13,088 nucleotides of DNA from Balneolia bacterium. Lineage in GTDB: Bacteria; Bacteroidota; Rhodothermia; Balneolales; Cyclonatronaceae. The stretch spans positions 1 to 13,088 of the forward strand of contig PXDL01000427.1 in NCBI GenBank assembly GCA_003566395.1, read 5' to 3'. Both the position numbers and the translations under genes were made by a program. Numbering within the stretch: the stretch's first letter is position 1; each line of letters opens with the position of its first letter. Below the pieces are notes generated by a model, which was given only the letters and a program-made list of their open reading frames with translations, was not told where the DNA came from and ran no database searches. Below are positions 8,070 to 13,088 of this stretch, piece after piece.

Positions 8070-9182
8070 TCACTTTTTCTTCACAAACGGAGGCTTGGTA
8101 ACCGTAAAGGGAGCTGCGTTTCCCCGAATTTCGATAAACACGGAGGTGCCGGGTTCTTTGAACGCAATATCAACATACCCCATGCCGATTCCTTTCACTT
8201 CGGTAACCGACTGTGTGCCGCTTGTTACATGCCCGATCTTATTCCCGTTGTCATCCAGAATGGGATAATCCTTTCGTGGAATATCACGACGATTATCTGT
8301 CATAAGGCCGACTAAACGACGCTTAATTCCGGTTTCTTTTATTTTCAACAAGGCCTGACTCCCGATAAAATCTCCCTTTTCAAACTTCGTAATCCATCCA
8401 AGCCCGGCTTCAAGAGTGTGGGTGTCTTTGGTGATGTCGTTTCCGTAAAGCGGAAAACCCATCTCGAGGCGAAGCGTATCGCGAGCGCCCAGCCCGGCCG
8501 GAAGAACTTCAATCCCGTTTTCTTCACCCGATTCAAAAATAGCCTTCCAGACAGCTTCCGGGTCGGCCTTCGTCTTGTCGAAATAAAGCTCAAAGCCCTT
8601 CTCACCCGTATAGCCCGTGGCCGATATAATGACGTCCTCAAATCCGGCCAGTTTCCCGATGGTAAAAGTATAAAACTTGACGGCGCTCAAATCCGTGTCG
8701 GTGAGCGGCTGCAGCAGTCGGATGCTTTCAGGTCCCTGCACGGCAAGCAGGCAGGTTTCATCGGACCGGTCCTCAATAATTGCTTTGTGCGGATTGTTGG
8801 TCAGCATCCAGTCGAGGTCCTTCTCTTTATTGGAAGCATTGACCACCAGCAAATACGTTTCTTCATCCAGCATATAGACCAAAAGATCGTCCACGATTCC
8901 GCCGTCTTCATAACACATGGCCGAGTACTGAGCTTTACCCGGAACCAGCCGGCTTGCATCATTAACCGTAATATGCTGCACGGCCTGAAGCGCATGCGGT
9001 CCGGTAAAATAGATTTCCCCCATATGCGAGACATCAAAAACCCCGGCCGAATTCCGCACCGCGTGATGCTCTTTTTTGATTCCGCTGTACTGCACGGGCA
9101 TTTCATAACCACCGAAATCAATCAGTTTGGCGCCAAGCCTGGCATGAATATCATAAAACGGGGTTCTAATCAGATCAGACAT
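8070..9182 (-). CDS. gcvT: Aminomethyltransferase, glycine cleavage system T protein
   Basis: Takes the aminomethyl group from the lipoyl arm of H protein and transfers the one-carbon unit to tetrahydrofolate, giving 5,10-methylene-THF and ammonia. At 370 residues it is full length. Family signatures are TPFYDIHARLGAKLIDFGGY (7-26), VFDVSHMGEI (48-57), GGIVDDLLVY (94-103) with Asp98 at the place of the catalytic aspartate (Asp101 in E. coli), ATGYTGEKGFELY (about 189-201, folate site), GARDTLRLEMGFPLYG, and a C-terminal barrel with GHVTSGTQSVT. The partner genes gcvH and gcvP are not in the window. I looked for a glycine riboswitch in the upstream spacer (9183-9638) and saw none. The shadow frames on the opposite strand are not genes. 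Confidence 0.97.
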   Translation of the reverse strand: MSDLIRTPFYDIHARLGAKLIDFGGYEMPVQYSGIKKEHHAVRNSAGVFDVSHMGEIYFTGPHALQAVQHITVNDASRLVPGKAQYSAMCYEDGGIVDDLLVYMLDEETYLLVVNASNKEKDLDWMLTNNPHKAIIEDRSDETCLLAVQGPESIRLLQPLTDTDLSAVKFYTFTIGKLAGFEDVIISATGYTGEKGFELYFDKTKADPEAVWKAIFESGEENGIEVLPAGLGARDTLRLEMGFPLYGNDITKDTHTLEAGLGWITKFEKGDFIGSQALLKIKETGIKRRLVGLMTDNRRDIPRKDYPILDDNGNKIGHVTSGTQSVTEVKGIGMGYVDIAFKEPGTSVFIEIRGNAAPFTVTKPPFVKKK

Positions 9183-9318
9183 ATCGAATCGTATTTAAAT
9201 AATATAAGGTTCATGGCCCGCGGACCGGAATTCGTAAAGGTAAGAAACAGAAGGCAGAAAATACCAACAGGCAGGTTGAAGATTGTGGAATTGTTGGGGT
9301 TTAAGATTTGTGATCACG

Positions 9319-9353
9319 TCCGATGTCGAGATAAACATGTTTTACCTTTTGTG
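9319..9353 (+). repeat. Dispersed repeat, copy 2 (truncated)
   Basis: Matches copy 1 at 30 of 35 positions and copy 3 at 29 of 35, ungapped, beginning with TCCGATGT and ending with ACCTTTTGTG. In the other copies the next bases form the loop and right arm of a hairpin. Here the match stops exactly there and unrelated sequence follows. Upstream, TGTTGGGG near 9292-9299 resembles TGTTGGG before copy 3, with about seven extra bases between. Looks like a degenerate relic. Confidence 0.7.
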
Positions 9354-9474
9354 TTATGCCTCTACCCGTTTTATAGTTTAAACTCAAAATAAGTAAGACT
9401 TTCGGCTCTGAATATTATCGGGCTTTGGGCTTCGTAGTTTATCCGGATCAATCCAGGAAATACGTGCTAATTCG

Positions 9475-9501
9475 CCGGGCAAAGACTTACTGCTTGCCCG
9501 G
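9475..9501. other. Stem-loop in the gcvT-tRNA spacer
   Basis: CCGGGCAA (9475-9482) and TTGCCCGG (9494-9501) form a perfect, GC-rich 8-bp stem around an 11-base loop. No T-run follows on the plus strand. On the minus strand it would sit about 290 bases into a long gcvT leader or upstream of its promoter. It could be an operator, an RNA structure or a repeat relic. Confidence 0.5.
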
Positions 9502-9582
9502 AAAACTGTGATTTAAGATGTGATCTTTGCGAAACCGATCAGCCATATAGCACGCTCCGTCACAATTGCCCGTTCATTCTGA

Positions 9583-9613
9583 TTGCTTTTATATTCTCTT
9601 TCCCTTATACTTG
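9583..9613 (+). promoter_or_regulatory. Probable tRNA promoter, Bacteroidota-type
   Basis: TTG at 9583-9585 is followed after 20 bases by TATACTTG at 9606-9613, one base off the -7 consensus TAnnTTTG and with the expected TTG spacing. Transcription would start near 9620, about 20 bases before the tRNA. A sigma70-like reading (TTGCCC at 9566-9571, 18 bases, TATATT at 9590-9595) is a possible alternative. Confidence 0.5.
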
Positions 9614-9638
9614 GAAGCTGTTTCCAAAGCGAAACATC

Positions 9639-9711
9639 GGGCCTGTAGCTCAGTGGTTAGAGCAGTCGACTCATAATCGATTGGCCGGGGGTTCAAGTCC
9701 CTCCAGGCCCA
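9639..9711 (+). tRNA. tRNA with CAU anticodon, probably tRNA-Ile2 (lysidine-modified)
   Basis: Full cloverleaf. Acceptor arms GGGCCTG and CAGGCCC pair fully and the discriminator base is A. The D arm is GCTC/GAGC, the anticodon stem GTCGA/TCGAT has loop CTCATAA, and the T arm is GGGGG/CCCTC with loop TTCAAGT. The anticodon CAU could mean elongator Met, initiator Met or Ile2. The short D loop AGTGGTTA and the GACTCATAATCG stretch match E. coli ileX (tRNA-Ile2) more closely than elongator tRNA-Met. The three G-C pairs at the base of the anticodon stem that mark initiator tRNA are absent. In tRNA-Ile2 the C34 becomes lysidine (TilS) so that AUA is read as Ile. The CCA tail is not encoded. Confidence 0.93.
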
Positions 9712-9752
9712 CGCTTTATCATAAGCATATCATATATTTCATATTCCAATTC

Positions 9753-9786
9753 AAAGCCCCCCTGTGGAAGCAGGAGGGCTTTTTTT
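9753..9786 (+). terminator. Intrinsic terminator of the tRNA transcript
   Basis: AAAGCCCCCCTG (9753-9764) and CAGGAGGGCTTT (9771-9782) form a 12-position stem with a single C-A mismatch and a six-base loop, followed by a T-run that continues to 9786. The tRNA ends 41 bases upstream, so the transcription unit appears to hold this one tRNA. The A-run on the left arm means it may also act in the reverse direction. Confidence 0.9.
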
Positions 9787-10176
9787 GTGGTTTTTTGGTA
9801 AAGTTTCGAAAATCTCTGATGGTTTGAAGCCTGTTGAAAACGAGTGTGGTTTACAGCACTTTGGGCCATTTGTGGGGCGTAATTCAAAAAAGGTTAAATA
9901 TCTTGATCCATGGAATATTCACGTAATGGCATGCGGTTATGAGACCTGTCAAAAAGCAAAGAATGACGTATTTCATCATACCTGATAACTCCTGAATGCG
10001 GGTCGGACGGTGTTTTTTTGTATTCTTCTTTAAAATATTTCACTCAGCTTCATACCCATCCGTTAGAAGGTTTTGATAAACCAGGGAATTTGTTTGTATG
10101 CAACGCCGGAGCAAAAAAAAACCGGAGTATAGGCTATCTATTCGGGGATTTGATTTTTGTGGCAAGGCGGAAAACA

Positions 10177-10216
10177 GGCTCATTAACGGTTTTGCATAGC
10201 CTTCCGTTAATGAGCC
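10177..10216. repeat. 13-bp perfect inverted repeat upstream of the SDR gene
   Basis: GGCTCATTAACGG (10177-10189) and CCGTTAATGAGCC (10204-10216) are exact inverses separated by 14 bases. Beyond the stem, AAAA on the left and TTTT on the right could pair after a small internal loop, giving an AT-flanked hairpin as in bidirectional terminators. Alternatively it is a two-site operator. It lies 118 bases before the SDR start. TATAAT at 10227-10232 follows 10 bases later. Confidence 0.7.
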
Positions 10217-10272
10217 GGAATTTTCTTATAATGGTGCCTATTATGCAGTTAAATCACCTCATGTACGATTAT

Positions 10273-10297
10273 ATAACCTAAACAATGTATTGGTTAT
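10273..10297. promoter_or_regulatory. Possible operator dyad before the SDR gene
   Basis: ATAACC (10273-10278) and GGTTAT (10292-10297) form a dyad with 13 central bases, 36 bases before the ATG at 10334. The arms are short and AT-rich, so chance is a real alternative. Confidence 0.25.
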
Positions 10298-10333
10298 TTA
10301 GCCGGTTCAATATCAAGCTGGATATCTGCGCTT

Positions 10334-11158
10334 ATGTGGAAAAATAAAATTTGTCTTATTACAGGTGGAGCTTCCGGGATAGGAAGGGAAATCGCGCTGC
10401 ATCTTACAAAAAGAGGATGTCACGTTATTATCCTTGATATTAATGAGGAAGCCGGACATGAAGCAGCCCGGACCTGTGGCGATCTTGCCTCATTTTATAA
10501 ACTGGATGTGTGTGATTTAGATGCTTACCGGCGTATCGTGGAACAAATCATAACGGATTACGGGAGCATCGATATTCTTTTCAATAATGCGGGGATTGGT
10601 ATTGCAGGAGAGGCCTGCGAACTGGATTACACTCTGTGGAACAGAATCATTGATATTAACATCAAAGGGGTTTTACATGGAATTCATCTTATCTATCCGT
10701 TGATGGTAAAAAATAAACGGGGCGTGATTGTCAACACTTCTTCTCTTGCAGGATTGGGACCTTTACCTTTGATGGCTCCTTATAGTATGACGAAGCATGC
10801 CGTGGTAGGCCTGTCGAACAGTTTACGACTTGAGGCAAAAAAATTCGGGGTTCAGGTTAATGTGCTTTGTCCGGCAGCCGTTGAAACCCCCATATTAAAA
10901 GCTGCAAATCCGGCTGATTTACCCGCAGTTACATGGATGCCCGATACCGTCCGGTACCTGAGTTTGTTAGCCGGAAAACCGTACAGCCTCAGTCAATTTG
11001 CATCGGACGCGTTAAAAGCAATTGAGGCCGACAAAGGTGTTGTTGTGTTGCCGCAAAAGGCGAAAATCGGAGTTCTTATAGGGCGTTTATTTCCCTGGCT
11101 TGCTGAAAAAAGCATTTTAAAAGCCCTGCAAAAAGAACGCGCTTTCAGACCTCTGTAA
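10334..11158 (+). CDS. Classical short-chain dehydrogenase/reductase (SDR)
   Basis: A 274-residue Rossmann-fold oxidoreductase. The cofactor motif TGGASGIG is at 10-17. Asp35 at the end of the second beta strand suggests NAD(H) rather than NADP(H). NNAG is at 84-87, Asn109 follows, and the catalytic triad is Ser137, Tyr150 and Lys154 (YSMTK). CPAAVETPI follows the active site as in the classical subfamily. All catalytic residues are present, so it should be active. The C-terminal part (residues 215-274) ends in a hydrophobic, basic segment (AKIGVLIGRLFPWL) that might bind membrane. The substrate is not predictable; classical SDRs act on sterols, sugars, fatty acyls and alcohols. The cyclase gene starts 16 bases after its stop, so the two are probably cotranscribed. 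More AT-rich than ftsK and gcvT. Confidence 0.93.
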   Translation: MWKNKICLITGGASGIGREIALHLTKRGCHVIILDINEEAGHEAARTCGDLASFYKLDVCDLDAYRRIVEQIITDYGSIDILFNNAGIGIAGEACELDYTLWNRIIDINIKGVLHGIHLIYPLMVKNKRGVIVNTSSLAGLGPLPLMAPYSMTKHAVVGLSNSLRLEAKKFGVQVNVLCPAAVETPILKAANPADLPAVTWMPDTVRYLSLLAGKPYSLSQFASDALKAIEADKGVVVLPQKAKIGVLIGRLFPWLAEKSILKALQKERAFRPL

Positions 11159-11174
11159 TTTCTGTGAACAGACC

Positions 11175-12404
11175 ATGAAAGCACTGTTCTCATTTTGGAA
11201 TTTCTATCAGAATATCGGCATCAATGCAGATGTGCCGTCTCGGGAAATACGATATGTGAAAGCGATCAACGGCCTTGTTCTTATCGTGACGGGCTTGCTT
11301 TGGCTCCAGCTTCCGATAATTATAGATCTCTTGCCGGATACAAAGTATATTCTGGCCGCTTTCCTGCTGTGGCCCATCTTTGTACAGTTGGTTCCGGTTT
11401 TAAACCATTATGGCAAATACACTGCTGCAAGGCTGATTTACAGCTTTTCGACCGTTATTTTGATAACCGCTAACGCGCTGCAGCTCGGGGCTGATTCCAC
11501 CAACAGCGTCTATTTAACAGTTGCTATTGTTGGCTTTTTCATCATTTTCCCACCCTATGAGAAAAAATGGCTATATATAAATGCTGCTTTTGCAGTAATT
11601 GCCCTCGTCGGACTTGAGTATTTTTACCACCATTACGACCGGTTAGGGTCTTTGCCTGAAGAATTCATAAGTATTGCCCGATGGTCATCCATTTCAGCAA
11701 TGGTATCTATGGTAGTTGGAATCACCGCATATCATTATAGTGTGGTAAACCATGCAGAAGATAAGCTCGAACGAGAGTTTGAACGATCCGAAAGGCTGTT
11801 GTTAAATATTTTACCGAAGTCCGTAGCTGAACAATTAAAAGAGGAAGAAAAAAATATCTCCACTCAGATTGATCAGGCAAGCGTCATGTTTATTGATCTT
11901 ATCGGCTTTACGGAGCTATCCGGAAAACTTCACCATAGCAGGGTTGTGAATATATTAAATGAATTATTCTCTCACTTCGACACCATCGTTGAAAAGTATA
12001 ATCTCGAAAAGATTAAAATGATCGGGGATGCCTACATGCTTGCCGGAGGCGTGCCTGAACCAAGGGATGAGCATCCCGAAGATATTGGAAAATGTGCCCT
12101 TGAAATTTTAGACTACATAAAATCGAAGCCCATTCAGGATGCCCGGACGCTTGGAGTTCGAATAGGCATACATTGCGGACCGGTTATAGCCGGGGTAATC
12201 TGTGAGAAAAAATTCGCCTATGATCTCTGGGGTGATACTGTAAATACAGCAAGCCGGATGGAATCGCACGGCCTTCCTGATAAAATTCATGTCTCGTCAG
12301 ATTTTTTCGAACAGACCAAAGACAAATTCAACTATGAAGCCCGCAAACCCATCGCAATTAAAGGCAAAGGGTTGATGCAAACGTATGTGATGATAGACGC
12401 ATGA
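11175..12404 (+). CDS. Membrane-bound class III adenylate cyclase
   Basis: A 409-residue cyclase. The N-terminal half has about six hydrophobic segments, near residues 31-52, 58-78, 86-104, 112-127, 132-150 and 170-190, of a type I do not recognise. A helical linker follows (EDKLEREFERSERLLLNILP, 195-214), a common cyclase transducer. The catalytic domain covers about 232-409. Metal-binding aspartates are Asp241 (FIDLIGFT) and Asp285 (MIGDAYM). Adenine-specifying residues are Lys281 (EKIKMIG) and Asp350 (AYDLWGD), where guanylate cyclases carry Glu and Cys. Transition-state residues are Asn357 and Arg361 (NTASRM). ATP to cAMP is therefore the expected reaction, as a homodimer. No cAMP receptor gene is nearby. 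The ATG at 11175 lies 16 bases after the SDR gene with no Shine-Dalgarno motif. Confidence 0.95.
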   Translation: MKALFSFWNFYQNIGINADVPSREIRYVKAINGLVLIVTGLLWLQLPIIIDLLPDTKYILAAFLLWPIFVQLVPVLNHYGKYTAARLIYSFSTVILITANALQLGADSTNSVYLTVAIVGFFIIFPPYEKKWLYINAAFAVIALVGLEYFYHHYDRLGSLPEEFISIARWSSISAMVSMVVGITAYHYSVVNHAEDKLEREFERSERLLLNILPKSVAEQLKEEEKNISTQIDQASVMFIDLIGFTELSGKLHHSRVVNILNELFSHFDTIVEKYNLEKIKMIGDAYMLAGGVPEPRDEHPEDIGKCALEILDYIKSKPIQDARTLGVRIGIHCGPVIAGVICEKKFAYDLWGDTVNTASRMESHGLPDKIHVSSDFFEQTKDKFNYEARKPIAIKGKGLMQTYVMIDA

Positions 12405-12567
12405 GATTAGATTAAATGTCGCCGAGTTTCAGGCGTAGCCGCTAAAGCTTAAACCCCTACTGCTTAGTTTATCCGGCGTTACATCAGGCTCATTTGTTGG
12501 AGAATTATCGAACATCACACCTGTCCGTCAACCGAATGATTCAAGCAGATTTTCTGTGAGTTGGGTC

Positions 12568-12626
12568 TTACTCAAGTCTGTATCAAGTCTTACTCACGTC
12601 CGGTCTTTCTGTCCCGGGGAGTAAGA
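12568..12626. repeat. Three 11-base tandem units with a competing inverted arm
   Basis: TTACTCAAGTC (12568-12578), TGTATCAAGTC (12579-12589) and TTACTCACGTC (12590-12600) are three head-to-tail units. TCTTACTC occurs at the first and third unit boundary (12567-12573 in part, and 12588-12595), and its inverse GAGTAAGA lies at 12619-12626. With CCGG (12600-12603) and CCGG (12614-12617) inside, a hairpin can form from the third unit, or a longer one from the first. Spacing of one helical turn suits protein binding. Function unknown. Confidence 0.5.
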
Positions 12627-12778
12627 GGATGGCAGGATGATTTACGAAGTAAAGAAGTAAATATGTTGGCGGTATGATTCAGGACGTCTGAGTTCAGATT
12701 CAGTCACTTTTTGTGCTTTTAAGTTGTGGTGTTACTTTTAGCAGCTTCATAGAGACGTGTTGGGTGTAAACCTGAAAC

Positions 12779-12854
12779 TCCGATGTGGAACTAAACTTAT
12801 TTCACCTTTTGTGCGGACAAAAGCGTTCCAAAAACCGCCGGCTCGATAAAGAAA
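12779..12854 (+). repeat. Dispersed repeat, copy 3
   Basis: Inverse of copy 1 (57 of 65 positions identical over 12779-12843, the last 40 with one mismatch) and of the same orientation as copy 2. The hairpin arms are CTTTTGT (12806-12812) and ACAAAAG (12817-12823) around GCGG. Similarity to copy 1 fades after about 12854. Upstream similarity may start near 12758. Confidence 0.85.
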
Positions 12855-12890
12855 TAACGTCCACGGCTCAAGGAATAATCCATTTCCCCG

Positions 12891-12903
12891 AATAACAGTT
12901 ATT
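12891..12903. promoter_or_regulatory. 13-base palindrome
   Basis: AATAAC and GTTATT flank a central A, a perfect dyad 112 bases before the first codon of the putative next gene. It could be a regulator box, but such AT-rich palindromes also arise by chance. Confidence 0.25.
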
Positions 12904-13014
12904 ACAAATATTCACTTCTTACCTGAAAACAAGTTCATTTTCCTATGGGAACGAAGGTGTAAACTCGTGTCATGTAAGTGTTCTTCTTCATTCTGAATAC
13001 CATTACAATTTCTT

Positions 13015-13088
13015 ATGATTATGAAATCTACGTTGTTCCACCTTTCCAAAAGCCGATTTTCACATATTCCGGTTCTGCTGATTTCAAT
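13015..13088 (+). CDS. Possible start of an exported protein (cut by the window end)
   Basis: From ATG at 13015 (or the in-frame ATG at 13021) the frame stays open to the last base. The residues run MIMKSTLFHLSKSRF and then SHIPVLLIS, a basic stretch turning hydrophobic, as at the start of a signal peptide or signal anchor. Only about 24 residues are visible, there is no Shine-Dalgarno motif, and no family can be named. Confidence 0.3.
   Translation, partial: MIMKSTLFHLSKSRFSHIPVLLIS

Larger units (their letters stand above)
9183..9638. other. Spacer between gcvT and the tRNA gene
   Basis: A 456-base region between divergent units. It holds the gcvT leader (minus strand), a truncated copy of the dispersed repeat (9319-9353), a strong hairpin (9475-9501) and a plausible tRNA promoter (9583-9613). 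On the gcvT side TACCTTTA on the minus strand is one base from the Bacteroidota -7 box, but the spacing to a TTG is 22 bases, so I do not call it. No coding frame here looks real. Confidence 0.5.
9720..10333. other. Gene-poor region between the tRNA and the SDR gene
   Basis: A 614-base stretch with a terminator (9753-9786), a 13-bp inverted repeat (10177-10216) and a possible operator-like dyad (10273-10297). Open frames at 9764-9985 and 10018-10281 have no ribosome binding site or recognisable family; the first begins inside the terminator. I see no second copy of the tRNA 3' end that would mark an integrated element. A T-run at 10013-10019 lacks a convincing stem. Confidence 0.5.
12405..13014. 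other. Intergenic region after the cyclase gene
   Basis: A 610-base stretch without a convincing gene. It holds 11-base tandem repeats with a possible alternative hairpin (12568-12626), GAAGTAAA twice in tandem near 12646-12661, TCTGA/TCAGA near 12690, repeat copy 3 (12779-12843) and a 13-base palindrome (12891-12903). There is no obvious intrinsic terminator with a T-run after the cyclase. Confidence 0.5.

Noticed and set aside
8418..9392. Plus-strand frame of 324 codons opposite gcvT
   Set aside because: Shadow of gcvT. It runs out into a non-coding spacer and repeat copy 2, and its composition is unlike a real protein.
9183..9638. Glycine riboswitch upstream of gcvT
   Set aside because: I looked for the conserved tandem aptamer landmarks on the minus strand and found none.
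9764..9985. 73-codon frame downstream of the tRNA
   Set aside because: Its start codon lies within the tRNA terminator and no motif is recognisable.
10018..10281. 87-codon frame that spans the 13-bp inverted repeat
   Set aside because: The inverted repeat and AT-rich upstream signals argue for non-coding DNA; no homology recognised.
3433..12477. TAGTTTATCC occurring three times in intergenic DNA (near 3423, 9435 and 12465)
   Set aside because: Identity is only 10-12 bases with no extension, and 12-base matches are expected by chance in 13 kb.
1..13088. CRISPR array, IS element or phage module
   Set aside because: No regularly spaced direct repeats, no transposase or integrase frame, and no phage-type gene cluster are visible.

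Overview
The window looks like ordinary chromosome of a Gram-negative bacterium of the Bacteroidota/Rhodothermota/Balneolota kind. This assignment is inference from the protein style, the ftsK-lolA pairing, mostly absent Shine-Dalgarno motifs, and a tRNA promoter resembling the Bacteroidota -33/-7 (TTG / TAnnTTTG) type. I see no IS transposase, phage module, CRISPR array or rRNA.

Left part (1-3563): a minus-strand YbdG/MscM-type mechanosensitive channel. It is divergent from a two-gene plus-strand unit whose stop and start codons overlap (ATGA). That unit encodes a small membrane-anchored protein with a WPFSTYQMFS motif and a polytopic membrane protein resembling the HTTM (vitamin K-dependent carboxylase-related) family. 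The gene-poor stretch 3070-3563 separates it from the next genes.

Centre (3564-9182): minus-strand genes. A tightly packed ftsK > lolA-like > LPG-synthase/YbhN-type membrane protein operon has an 8-base overlap and a 13-base gap. It links chromosome segregation with envelope functions. Upstream on the same strand is gcvT, the T protein of the glycine cleavage system.

Right part (9183-13088): a spacer of about 450 bases, then a CAU-anticodon tRNA, probably tRNA-Ile2, with a likely promoter and a strong intrinsic terminator. A gene-poor stretch with a 13-bp perfect inverted repeat follows. Next is a plus-strand pair encoding a classical short-chain dehydrogenase/reductase and a membrane class III adenylate cyclase. 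These two genes are visibly more AT-rich than ftsK and gcvT. The window ends in a spacer with small repeats and perhaps the first codons of an exported protein.

The least explained structure is a dispersed repeat family with three copies: one at each end of the window in opposite orientation (57 of 65 positions identical) and a truncated copy at 9319-9353. It contains a hairpin with CTTTTGT/ACAAAAG arms, and the truncated copy breaks off in the hairpin loop. I found no convincing complete new system. The repeat family, the WPFS/HTTM-like pair and the SDR-cyclase pair are the best leads.
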